This document shows, one piece after another, positions 1 to 7,411 of a stretch of 9,507 nucleotides of DNA. This DNA is from Chitinophagaceae bacterium. GTDB taxonomy: Bacteria > Bacteroidota > Bacteroidia > Chitinophagales > Chitinophagaceae. A program made the translations under genes and the position numbers. The DNA lies in the NCBI GenBank assembly GCA_017882205.1, contig JADGPY010000279.1:1-9507 (forward strand), in the 5' to 3' direction. The notes below the pieces were generated by a model. It had not been told where the DNA came from. It was given only the letters and a program-made list of their open reading frames with translations, and made no database searches. Positions within the stretch are counted from its first letter, which is position 1. Each line of letters begins with the position of its first letter.

Positions 1-1494
1 ATGCCTTCCAAAGATGAAAAAGATTTATATGTGATCAGTTGCCGCGGTTATGGTGCCGGACCAAATGGGGGAAAAAATTTTGTTGCACCAGTTCAGGGAA
101 CTTATATAGGTGATATTCAGCTGGCAACTTTTCAAAAAATAAAAATGCCGGATGAACAGCAATTGGCTGCCTATACACAACAGGTAATTACTAATACATT
201 TATAAAAATGAATGTGAAGGATGAGGGGAAAAATCCTTTACCACCGACACTTAATGTAAGAAAAAGCCCAATCAAATATATTGTTTACATCACCAAAGAA
301 AACAGGACGTATGATGAAGTCTTGGGTCAATTAAAAACAGGCATTGGAGATTCAACATTGGCTCGCTTTGGTATTAATGTAAATATTATTCCAAAAGAAG
401 TAAAAGATAAAACGTTGTATCATGTAAACGTTGCACCTAATCATTTAAAGATTGCAAAACAATTTGCCTTCGGCGATAATTATTATTGTGATAGTGATGC
501 TTCTATTCATGGCCATCATTGGATGCTCGGCGTAATACCCAACGAATGGGTTGAAACAAATTCCAGCGTTGATAAAACTGCAAAGCTGTTTTCAAAGGCA
601 TCAGGAAGAAGATTTCCTGGCTCTACCGGAAGTATGGATCCTGAAGATTATGCCGAAAGAGGAGGATTATGGGAAGCTATGGATAGAAGTAAAATTTCTT
701 TTTACAATTTTGGTGAAGCCAATGAAACGGCGCATAATAGGGAAGAATGGATGGATACTTTAACGGGATCAGGACACAGTGTTATGGTTCCAATGCAAAA
801 AGCATTGTATCCACGCACAAGTCATAACTATGCCGGATTTAATACTAATATTCCTGACCAGTTTCGTATGGATCAGTTTGAGCATGAGTTTACAAAAATG
901 TGGTTGAAAGGGAAAAATAAAATGCCTCAATTGATAACGATGCAGGTACCCAATGACCATACTGCTAAACCACGACCGGAATATGGATATCCTTATTATC
1001 ACTCGTATGTAGCAGATAATGATTTGGCAATTGGAAGGATTCTTCATTTTCTTTCAAGAACACCTTATTGGAAAAATATGCTGGTAATAATTACAGAAGA
1101 CGATCCGCAGGGTGGCGTGGATCATATTGATGCCCACCGCAGCATCCTTGTGATGGCAGGGCCCTATGTAAAGCATGGTTATGCTTCTCATACGCACGCC
1201 AACTTTGGTTCTATCTTAAAAACGATTTATACAATTCTAAATGTGCCTTATGTAAATCAATATGATGCGACCGCAACATTATTACAGGACTTCTTTACTG
1301 ACAAACCTAACTACCAGCCATACACGCTGCTGTTCCCTTCCAAAGAAGTGTTTGACCCTCAGATAGCTATGAGACGTTATAATCGCAAAATTGATTGGAG
1401 GAAAGTTTTGAAAGGCCCTGAAATGGATGAGGAAGATGAGTTAAGAAAAGAACACTACCTGCAACAGGGTGTAATTAGAAAAGAAAAGGATTGA
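1..1494 (+). CDS. Phosphoesterase (alkaline phosphatase superfamily), 5'-truncated by window edge
   Basis: This is the C-terminal part of a secreted or periplasmic-type phosphoesterase of the alkaline phosphatase superfamily. The first ~75 residues contain pieces such as GTYIGDIQLATF that resemble the last blade of a YncE-like beta-propeller, so the full protein is probably the fused YncE/phosphoesterase type common in Bacteroidota; the ATG at base 1 is then an internal Met. The catalytic domain begins near residue 92. Visible motifs are KENRTYDE (99-106; E100/N101 metal-ligand type, T103 a possible nucleophile), the Asp/His-rich stretch around 160-174, PNDHT (317-321), TEDDPQGGVDHIDAHRS (365-381; D367/D368 metal-ligand type) and SHTHANFGS (396-404). 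The reading frame is intact to TGA at 1492-1494, and the tail is highly charged. The substrate cannot be told from sequence. It is separated from the downstream genes by 834 bp, so it is probably a separate transcription unit, although a phosphatase would fit a phosphorus-scavenging neighbourhood. Confidence 0.88.
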   Translation: MPSKDEKDLYVISCRGYGAGPNGGKNFVAPVQGTYIGDIQLATFQKIKMPDEQQLAAYTQQVITNTFIKMNVKDEGKNPLPPTLNVRKSPIKYIVYITKENRTYDEVLGQLKTGIGDSTLARFGINVNIIPKEVKDKTLYHVNVAPNHLKIAKQFAFGDNYYCDSDASIHGHHWMLGVIPNEWVETNSSVDKTAKLFSKASGRRFPGSTGSMDPEDYAERGGLWEAMDRSKISFYNFGEANETAHNREEWMDTLTGSGHSVMVPMQKALYPRTSHNYAGFNTNIPDQFRMDQFEHEFTKMWLKGKNKMPQLITMQVPNDHTAKPRPEYGYPYYHSYVADNDLAIGRILHFLSRTPYWKNMLVIITEDDPQGGVDHIDAHRSILVMAGPYVKHGYASHTHANFGSILKTIYTILNVPYVNQYDATATLLQDFFTDKPNYQPYTLLFPSKEVFDPQIAMRRYNRKIDWRKVLKGPEMDEEDELRKEHYLQQGVIRKEKD

Positions 1495-1714
1495 TTAAGT
1501 ACTCAGAAATTAAAAAGATTCGTTTTTGAAAAGTAGCACTAGTGTAACTATCTTTAAATTAGTAAACTAATAATACATTGCTATAAATGTTATCCATACG
1601 GCAAGAACTTCCGGCCCTGGACGAATTGGTATGGCCAAAGCAATCGTTTTCAGGACAATGCCATCGGTATAGTTTTCTCTATAGCACAATATTGTTTTCC
1701 TTTTCTTATTTGCG

Positions 1715-1760
1715 ATATGTATTCGTTACATATTCGCTATATATTCGATCGATCGATCGA
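1715..1760. repeat. Three 11-bp tandem units running into a TCGA x4 palindrome
   Basis: Three consecutive 11-bp units (1715-1725, 1726-1736, 1737-1747) all end in TATTCG, at 1720, 1731 and 1742, exactly 11 bp apart. The variable part is ATATG, TTACA and CTATA respectively. The last unit merges into a perfect 16-bp palindrome made of four TCGA tetramers (1745-1760). An 11-bp period puts the shared core on nearly the same face of the helix, which would suit repeated protein binding, but simple-sequence slippage could also produce it. Confidence 0.6.
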
Positions 1761-1818
1761 ATTGCTAACACAATCAAAAACTTTTGGGTTCGTTTATTAT
1801 TACAATCAATTACTATGA

Positions 1819-1889
1819 AAGGGTTAATAAACTATTATTGATCCCTTAAACAATCATAGAAATCTGGAATCCGGTTTTTATTAACCCTT
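1819..1889. repeat. Interrupted inverted repeat able to form a long bulged hairpin
   Basis: A perfect 13-bp inverted repeat, AAGGGTTAATAAA at 1819-1831 and TTTATTAACCCTT at 1877-1889, encloses a second stem: 1832-1840 (CTATTATTG) pairs with 1851-1859 (CAATCATAG) with one mismatch around a 10-nt loop (ATCCCTTAAA). On the left the two stems are directly continuous; on the right a 17-nt bulge (1860-1876) separates them. A short T-rich run, CTTTTTC, follows at 1890-1896. The element could be a rho-independent terminator for transcription leaving the phosphoesterase (weak because it is AT-rich), a folded DNA or RNA element, or a recombination site. I favour a structured element of unknown role. 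Confidence 0.5.
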
Positions 1890-1943
1890 CTTTTTCAGAA
1901 TTGATATTTATATGTTAAAACCTACAACAAAGAAAGAGCCAAA

Positions 1944-1955
1944 CCATTTAAATGG
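1944..1955. repeat. 12-bp perfect palindrome CCATTTAAATGG
   Basis: CCATTTAAATGG is fully self-complementary over 12 bp with no spacer. It sits about 370 bp upstream of the susC homologue's start. Dimeric regulators often bind such dyads, but it is far from the promoter candidate and has no second copy nearby, so a functional role is only a possibility. Confidence 0.3.
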
Positions 1956-2072
1956 ACTTACAATCCAAATTAGTTTACTTATTAAGGGAATAATGCACTG
2001 GTAAAACGCTAAACGCAGTTTATAAAAAGTTGTGTGGAAGAGTTTATATTTCATGCTAAAAGATAGTACCGT

Positions 2073-2199
2073 TTGCAGGAATAGAATTCAACGAAATGAT
2101 AATCCCTTTTTTCATTTTTTTAGCTATCTGAAACTCCTTGCAGGATAAGCCTTTGCAGGAATTTCAATCGTGCATTTCTGTAGAAAATTGCAGGGATAG
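2073..2199 (+). repeat. Four direct copies of TTGCAGG(G/A)ATA-like motif upstream of susC homologue
   Basis: The heptamer TTGCAGG occurs four times in one orientation within 127 bp: 2073 (TTGCAGGAATAG), 2138 (TTGCAGGATAAG), 2153 (TTGCAGGAATTT) and 2188 (TTGCAGGGATAG). Start-to-start distances are 65, 15 and 35 bp. Copies 3 and 4 are each followed by a TTTCAAT tract. A given heptamer is expected well under once by chance in this spacer. The last copy ends about 95 bp before the -7 element, so these could be operator or activator sites for the SusC/SusD operon. The same heptamer also occurs in coding DNA as Leu-Gln codons, so only the intergenic clustering is notable. Confidence 0.45.
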
Positions 2200-2294
2200 G
2201 TTTTCAATTGCCAGATTTTAGCAAGAGACAATCCCTTAACAATTTCATAACTTTTTGTTCACAACCCTTTAATAAATCCTTAACATTCGAAGGA

Positions 2295-2302
2295 TAGTTT
2301 TG
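2295..2302 (+). promoter_or_regulatory. Bacteroidota-type -7 promoter element (TAGTTTTG) for the susC/susD-like operon
   Basis: TAGTTTTG matches the Bacteroidota primary-sigma -7 consensus TAnnTTTG exactly. It lies 26 bp before the ATG at 2329, implying transcription starting near 2309 and a leader of only about 20 nt. The -33 partner is weak: the nearest candidate is TTTA at 2268-2271, with a spacer somewhat longer than usual. The leader is A-rich without a Shine-Dalgarno sequence, as is normal for the phylum. Confidence 0.5.
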
Positions 2303-2328
2303 CCCCTCAATCAAAAATATAATTGTTT

Positions 2329-5300
2329 ATGAAACAATTCAACCTGCCCTTTGCAAGAGTGATATTTCTTGCGGTAATTTTCTTTTTTATATCTCCATTT
2401 ATTTTTGCCCAATCTGGTAAAATTCAGGGAAAAGTTATTGATGCAGCAAGTAAATTGCCACTTACAGGAGTAACTGTTTCAATAAAGAATTCAACAGTTG
2501 GGACATCTACTGATGCCGATGGAAATTTTACTTTGGAAGTACCACAAAACAGTAAAATTCTTGCAACAATCGTCGGATACGAATCTGTAGAAATTAACGC
2601 CTCTCAAAAAAATCCAACTATTCAACTTACCCCTTCTGCGCAAAAATTAAATGAAGTAGTAATAACTGCTACTGGTATAAAAAAGGAGGCAAAACGTTTA
2701 GGATATGCCATTCAAACCATTGATGCAGCTGCATTAACAAAAGCAAGAGAGGCTGACCCTATCAATTCTCTAAAAGGAAATGCGGCAGGGCTCGCAATAA
2801 ATATCAATTCTGAAATAGGCCATTCTCCCGACGTAATTATCCGTGGAGAAAACGATCCTAATAACCGGCCAATTTTTGTGGTGGATGGTATTCCTATCAG
2901 TTCAGATACCTACAACCTTAACCCGGATGATATTGAAACTTTCACTATACTGAAAGGGCCAAATGCTGCCGCGTTATATGGTTTTCAGGGGAAGAACGGG
3001 GCCATTATTATTTCCACCAAAAAAGGAACCAAAGATAAAAGAGGATTGCAGGTAACCTTTAATTCAAGTTCACAGTTTAATAAAGGATTTATAGCATTGC
3101 CTAAATATAATGATAGTTATGGCCCGGGCGATAATGGGAAATATGCATTTGGTGGAGGTGGTTCAAGCGCCGCATCTTACTTCGGTAATGGAGCTGTAGG
3201 TGTTGGTATCAATGACTATGACTATGATGTGTGGGGCCCGCAATTCAGGGGGCAGTTATTACCTCAATATGATGGGGTTTATGATCCTACTCAAAACTAC
3301 AAGACTACTTTTGCGGATGGAACCACATATACTGGTCACGTTGCGCCTACACCTTGGGTAAACAGGGGCAAGGACAACCTAAAACGATTCATACAAACAG
3401 GCCTTCTTTCTTCTAACAGCATTTCAGTAGGTTCATCAACTGAAAAAACAGATTTCCGCCTGTCTGTCGGAAATACTTACCAGCAAGGTATTGTTCCAAA
3501 CACACGATTGAATAATGGCAACTTCACCGCAAGTCTTGTTGAAAGATTCAATAGTAAATTGACCTTGACCAGTTATTTCAATTACAGCAGGCAGTCAACT
3601 CCAAACGTACCGGATGTTAATTATGGCCCAAACAGTATTATTTACAATATTATTATTTGGGGTGGGGCCGATTGGAATATAGATGATCCTAATATCCGCA
3701 ATTACTGGCAACCGGGAAAAGTAGGCATTCAACAAAATTATGCGGAGTACTACCGGTATAATAATCCCTGGTTCATGTCTTATGAATGGCTGAGGGGCCA
3801 TTACCAGAATAACGAATATGGTTATGTATCATTGAATTACAAACTAAATAATAACATTGACTTTCAATTCAGGCCAGGTATGACGGCTTATGACATGTTC
3901 AACTCAGAAAAATTGCCGTATTCTGCTGATGTGTATGGCAGGGAACTACGCCAGGGTGATTACCGGGAAGACAGAAGGGGTTTATTTGAATCTAACGAAG
4001 AACTACAGGCAAGGTATCATAAGGATAATATACTTGGATTTTTAGATTTGCAGGTATTGGGTGGCGGAAACGTTAGAAATTTAAGTTTCAATTCCGACTT
4101 TGCATCTACCAATTATTTGAATGTTCCGGGTATCTATTCCTTTTCGAACTCACAGGGTGCTTTGACAGGAAGTAGTTTTCATTCAAGTATGCTGGTTTTG
4201 AGCGCCTATTACTCGGTAGATGCGGGTTATAAATCTTATATAACTGCTAATGTTACTGGACGGGTAGATAAATCATCGGCCTTACCTTCTAACACTAACA
4301 GTTATTTTTATCCTTCATTCAATTTGGCAACCGTTGTATCAGAATACGTTCACCTGCCAAAAGTAATTTCATTTTTAAAATTCAGAGGGTCCTATGCTCA
4401 AAGTAAAGATGGAGGCACTTCCGCGTTCTTTTCTCCTAATGTAAGCGCCACACCAGCCGGAGGTTATGGATATACCTGGAACTCACCTTATGGTGGGCCA
4501 TACTATCCCTTTGTTCCAACCTATTCTTTAAGTCCAACCTATTCCAGTCAAGCTAGCGCCAAATACAGTGATCAAACTGTTAGCCCTACAATTTTTACCG
4601 CAGATAGGAAAGCTACTGAATTCGGCACTGATATCCGTTTCTTTAATAACAAATTGGGTTTTGATGTAACTCATTACCATTATGAAAATACCGGTATTGT
4701 TAACAGAGGCACCTCATCGGCATCGGGATATTCATCATTCCTTACGAATGATAATATATATACTAATGATGGATGGGAAGTTACCGCGAATGCGCGGCCA
4801 GTTACTCATCCGGATGGATTTAGCTGGAACGTAACTGCCAATTTCTCAACTTATATAAGAAAATGGGTAAGTGATGCCAATCCTGATAATTGGCAACATA
4901 ATGGAACCAGGATTGACCTGGTTTATGGCGATGCTTTTGTAAGAACACCTGATGGCAAAATGGTTATTGACCCGGGAACCGGAGTTTATACACGTTTTTC
5001 CGATTTAGGGGTTTCAGCAAAAAAGATATTTGGACATGCTGATCCGGATTGGCAATGGGGACTTGTAAACATGGTTAGCTATAAAAGCTTTTCCCTGCAT
5101 TTCCAATTTGATGGTATGGTAGGTGGTGTTCTTGAAGATTATGTTAGAAAGAAAACATTACAGGGAGGCCGCCATATTGAAAGTGCCACAGGTGCTTTTG
5201 GTGTAGCAAGGCCAAGCGATGAAGCCAACGTTGCAGCCTATACCGGCGATGGGGTAAATTTAACCGGCGCCCCCATTATACTGGATCCGATTACCGGGGT

Positions 5301-5643
5301 AATAACTAATATGAAGGACCTCACGGAAACACAAAATACAATCAAAAGCCAGGTTCAACCCTTTGTTACCCGGATTTCTTCTATTCCTGATCTGGATATT
5401 ATTAAAAAGACTTATGCGAAATTAAGAGAAGTAACGCTTACATATGTTTTACCGGCGAACTTATTTGGTAATAAATCTTTCGTCCGCGAAGCAACTGTTT
5501 CTTTGGTAGGCAGGAATTTATTGTACTTCTTTCCGAATCGATATAAGGACGTGGACGTGGATCAATACACCCAGGACTCCGGTTCAGGTTTGCAAACCCC
5601 CACTACGCGCAGTTATGGCTTTAACATTAATCTATCATTCTAA
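2329..5643 (+). CDS. SusC/RagA-family TonB-linked outer-membrane transporter
   Basis: An outer-membrane beta-barrel importer that would work with the SusD-like lipoprotein encoded 20 nt downstream, taking up a bound ligand with TonB energy. I place the start at ATG 2329 (1104 aa) rather than the in-frame TTG at 2323, because ATG gives a clean signal peptide: MKQF, a hydrophobic core, and a likely cleavage after FIFA (residue 27). Residues ~31-102 form a CarboxypepD_reg-like domain (GKVIDAASKLPLTGVTVSIK, then TDADGNFTLEVP). The plug spans ~107-233 and includes LNEVVITATG (107-116), IIRGEND (170-176), VVDGIPI (184-190) and ILKGPNAAALYG (207-218). The barrel fills the rest and ends YGFNINLSF with a terminal Phe, typical of outer-membrane barrels. 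There is no N-terminal STN domain, so signalling through an anti-sigma factor is unlikely. Length is normal for the family. The ligand is not readable from sequence; the downstream phosphonate genes suggest one. Confidence 0.96.
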   Translation: MKQFNLPFARVIFLAVIFFFISPFIFAQSGKIQGKVIDAASKLPLTGVTVSIKNSTVGTSTDADGNFTLEVPQNSKILATIVGYESVEINASQKNPTIQLTPSAQKLNEVVITATGIKKEAKRLGYAIQTIDAAALTKAREADPINSLKGNAAGLAININSEIGHSPDVIIRGENDPNNRPIFVVDGIPISSDTYNLNPDDIETFTILKGPNAAALYGFQGKNGAIIISTKKGTKDKRGLQVTFNSSSQFNKGFIALPKYNDSYGPGDNGKYAFGGGGSSAASYFGNGAVGVGINDYDYDVWGPQFRGQLLPQYDGVYDPTQNYKTTFADGTTYTGHVAPTPWVNRGKDNLKRFIQTGLLSSNSISVGSSTEKTDFRLSVGNTYQQGIVPNTRLNNGNFTASLVERFNSKLTLTSYFNYSRQSTPNVPDVNYGPNSIIYNIIIWGGADWNIDDPNIRNYWQPGKVGIQQNYAEYYRYNNPWFMSYEWLRGHYQNNEYGYVSLNYKLNNNIDFQFRPGMTAYDMFNSEKLPYSADVYGRELRQGDYREDRRGLFESNEELQARYHKDNILGFLDLQVLGGGNVRNLSFNSDFASTNYLNVPGIYSFSNSQGALTGSSFHSSMLVLSAYYSVDAGYKSYITANVTGRVDKSSALPSNTNSYFYPSFNLATVVSEYVHLPKVISFLKFRGSYAQSKDGGTSAFFSPNVSATPAGGYGYTWNSPYGGPYYPFVPTYSLSPTYSSQASAKYSDQTVSPTIFTADRKATEFGTDIRFFNNKLGFDVTHYHYENTGIVNRGTSSASGYSSFLTNDNIYTNDGWEVTANARPVTHPDGFSWNVTANFSTYIRKWVSDANPDNWQHNGTRIDLVYGDAFVRTPDGKMVIDPGTGVYTRFSDLGVSAKKIFGHADPDWQWGLVNMVSYKSFSLHFQFDGMVGGVLEDYVRKKTLQGGRHIESATGAFGVARPSDEANVAAYTGDGVNLTGAPIILDPITGVITNMKDLTETQNTIKSQVQPFVTRISSIPDLDIIKKTYAKLREVTLTYVLPANLFGNKSFVREATVSLVGRNLLYFFPNRYKDVDVDQYTQDSGSGLQTPTTRSYGFNINLSF

Positions 5644-5663
5644 TCCCTGTAAAAGCACAAAAT

Positions 5664-7286
5664 ATGAAACAGATAAAAAATATATTCTTTATAATTATAG
5701 GTGCTTCGCTAATAGTTTCCTGTAACAAGCAAATTAAGGAGAAGCAACTTGACCCTAATAATCCTACCAGTGTTCCCCCCGAGTTAGTTTTGGGAACTGT
5801 GTTAACTGATATATCCGGCACAGGAAGCGCAGGCAACCTGGGCGGTGTTAATTCATGGGATCTTGTTCAGGGTTGGAATCAATATCATTGTCAGAATTAT
5901 GACTATTATGGCAACAATATCTATGCATGGAGCAGTGGCTCATTTGATCCATACCTGGTGTTGAAGAATGTGATTAAAATGGAAGGAGAAGCAATTTCAA
6001 GAGGAGCTGCCAGTGTAAATCCCTATGAAGCAGTTGGCCGGTTTGTAAGGGCCTACTATTATTATAATTTAACTTCTTTATTCGGTGATGTTCCATTGAC
6101 CGAGGCTTTGCAGGCGCCGCAAATTTCAAGTCCTGCTTACACGCCACAGGAACAGGTATTCCAATATGTTCTGAACCAGTTGGATTCTGCTAATGCCGAT
6201 TTCGCATCATTGATGGGAAAAAACGACAATTCATTATCTGCTACCCAGGACATATTTTACCACGGTGATATTACGAAATGGCAAAAACTCGTGAACTCTT
6301 TTAAACTAAGGGTACTCATTAACCTTAGTAGCAAAACTTCCGATGGAGCGTTGAATATACCTGCTCAATTTGCCGCTATTATTAATAGTCCTTCAACGTA
6401 TCCCATTTTTGCAGATCAAAGCGATGATTTCGCCTTTGCTTTTAATCCTGGCGGTTCAAATACTTTCAGCACCTACCCGTTCAATCCAAGTAATTTTGGA
6501 TCTATTGCCGGGCGTTTCAATATGGCGGCAACTTATGTGGATGCACTCACAAGCCTAAGCGATCCACGTGTCTTCATCACTTGCGAACCAGCTACCGCTC
6601 TTGCCGGGAACGATCCGAATCCTGCCCAATTTAAGTATTTCGTAGGAGCCAGTACAGGTGAATCAGTGCAAACAATGTATGGTAATGCAAGTGCAGGGAA
6701 ATATTCATTCATTGGCAGAAAACGATACTATTCAAATTTTACGGGAGAGCCAAATGTACTGGTAGGATATAAAGAAATGTGTTTCAATATTGCCGAAGCA
6801 ATAGCCCGTGGATGGGTATCTTCGGAAAATGCTGAGACATGGTACAGATCAGGCATAGCAGCCTCAATGGCATTTTATGGAATAGACATTACCAAACCGG
6901 GGTTTACCGCTTACTTTCTTCCAACAGGCGCTAATTCTGTTGACCAGGTTGCACCATATCCAGTTACATTCAGCTTTGATAACTACTATGCGCAACCTTC
7001 TGTGAAACTTTCTGCCACAGCAGCAGCTGCGATTAACCAAATAGTTTTGCAGAAGTATATCGCATGTTTTGAAAATTCCGGATATGAAGCATATTATAAT
7101 TGGCGTAGAACGGGTGTTCCTGCATTTCAGTCCGGCAGTGGTGTGGGTAACAATGGTGTTATTCCTAAAAGATGGTCTTATCCTATATCAGAACAAACAC
7201 AAAATAAAGCCAATTGGACCGCTGCATTATCTGCTCAGCAGTTTTCAGCGGACGATCTTAATCAAACCATGTGGCTTTTGAAATAG
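5664..7286 (+). CDS. SusD/RagB-family outer-membrane lipoprotein (SusD-like_2 type)
   Basis: The surface lipoprotein partner of the preceding SusC-like transporter; such proteins cap the barrel and capture ligand. The ATG at 5664 gives a 540-aa product with a lipoprotein signal: MKQIKN, a hydrophobic stretch, then lipobox LIVSC with the lipidated Cys at residue 20. The region after the Cys (NKQIKEKQLDPNNP) lets the protein reach the outer membrane. Family hallmarks are AVGRFVRAYYYYNLTSLFGDVP in the N-terminal helical part, MCFNIAEAIARGW (372-384) with the downstream GIAASMAFYGI, and KYIACFENSGYEAYYNWRRTG (464-484) with IPKRWSYPISEQ near the C terminus. These fit the SusD-like_2 branch (PF12771 as I recall) better than classic starch-binding SusD. 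It is translationally close to the susC homologue (20-nt gap, A-rich, no Shine-Dalgarno). A terminator-like hairpin follows. Ligand unknown; the subfamily does not imply a glycan. Confidence 0.94.
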   Translation: MKQIKNIFFIIIGASLIVSCNKQIKEKQLDPNNPTSVPPELVLGTVLTDISGTGSAGNLGGVNSWDLVQGWNQYHCQNYDYYGNNIYAWSSGSFDPYLVLKNVIKMEGEAISRGAASVNPYEAVGRFVRAYYYYNLTSLFGDVPLTEALQAPQISSPAYTPQEQVFQYVLNQLDSANADFASLMGKNDNSLSATQDIFYHGDITKWQKLVNSFKLRVLINLSSKTSDGALNIPAQFAAIINSPSTYPIFADQSDDFAFAFNPGGSNTFSTYPFNPSNFGSIAGRFNMAATYVDALTSLSDPRVFITCEPATALAGNDPNPAQFKYFVGASTGESVQTMYGNASAGKYSFIGRKRYYSNFTGEPNVLVGYKEMCFNIAEAIARGWVSSENAETWYRSGIAASMAFYGIDITKPGFTAYFLPTGANSVDQVAPYPVTFSFDNYYAQPSVKLSATAAAAINQIVLQKYIACFENSGYEAYYNWRRTGVPAFQSGSGVGNNGVIPKRWSYPISEQTQNKANWTAALSAQQFSADDLNQTMWLLK

Positions 7287-7352
7287 GTGTTTATTAAATA
7301 CAAAGTAGATCACATAAATAATCTTAAGTTCGGTTTCGGTTTTATACATATA

Positions 7353-7390
7353 GAGGCGGAATGGATTTTATTCCGTCTCATTTTCTTATT
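7353..7390 (+). terminator. Intrinsic terminator-like hairpin between susD homologue and phnZ
   Basis: GAGGCGGAAT (7353-7362) pairs with ATTCCGTCTC (7370-7379) to give a 10-bp stem with one G-U pair and a 7-nt loop (GGATTTT), followed by the T-rich tract ATTTTCTTATTT from 7380. It sits 67 nt after the susD-like stop and 22 nt before the phnZ ATG. This is a good rho-independent terminator. It would lower expression of the enzyme genes relative to SusCD, or end the transcript if phnZ has its own promoter. The only promoter candidate after it is a partial -7 match (AATATTTG, 7392-7399) very near the ATG. Confidence 0.72.
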
Positions 7391-7411
7391 TAATATTTGC
7401 TTAAAAGAACT

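Larger units (their letters stand above)
1495..2328. other. 834-bp non-coding, repeat-rich intergenic region
   Basis: I find no convincing gene here. An 84-codon open frame at 1587-1841 has no recognisable domain, and its second half reads through simple-sequence AT-rich DNA. The region holds, in order: small palindromes CACTAGTG (1537-1544) and ATTAGT-AA-ACTAAT (1558-1571) after the phosphoesterase stop; a GC-richer, coding-like island at about 1600-1680; ACAATATTGT (1686-1695); three 11-bp tandem units plus TCGA x4 (1715-1760); a 71-nt interrupted inverted repeat (1819-1889); a 12-bp palindrome (1944-1955); four TTGCAGG copies (2073-2199); and the susC promoter candidate (2295-2302). The density of dyads and repeats is unusual for a spacer. 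It may combine a terminator for the phosphoesterase, decayed DNA and a long regulatory region for the downstream operon. Confidence 0.7.

Noticed and set aside
551..763. + strand 70-codon frame inside the phosphoesterase
   Set aside because: Out-of-frame shadow of the catalytic domain with no domain of its own.
769..1047. Minus-strand 92-codon frame inside the phosphoesterase
   Set aside because: Lies entirely within a well-supported gene on the other strand and shows no family motif; an antisense shadow.
1587..1841. 84-codon + strand open frame starting at ATG 1587
   Set aside because: No recognisable domain, its middle and end run through the 11-bp tandem repeats, the TCGA palindrome and the left arm of the hairpin, and composition is unlike the neighbouring genes.
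1556..1979. AAATTAGTAAACT-type and AAATTAGTTTACT-type sequences (1556-1571 and 1967-1979) as a paired inverted repeat flanking an insertion
   Set aside because: The match is about 11 bp of AT-rich sequence, with no transposase or target-site duplication; chance is an adequate explanation.
2254..2257. TTTG as the -33 box of the susC promoter
   Set aside because: It is 37 bp from the -7 element, far more than the roughly 20-bp spacing expected.
3595..3801. Minus-strand 68-codon frame inside the susC homologue
   Set aside because: Antisense to barrel-coding sequence, with no plausible product or start signal.
7392..7399. Possible -7 promoter element AATATTTG before phnZ
   Set aside because: It misses the first T of TAnnTTTG, sits only 12 bp from the ATG, and its -33 position would fall inside the terminator stem; too weak to list as a promoter.
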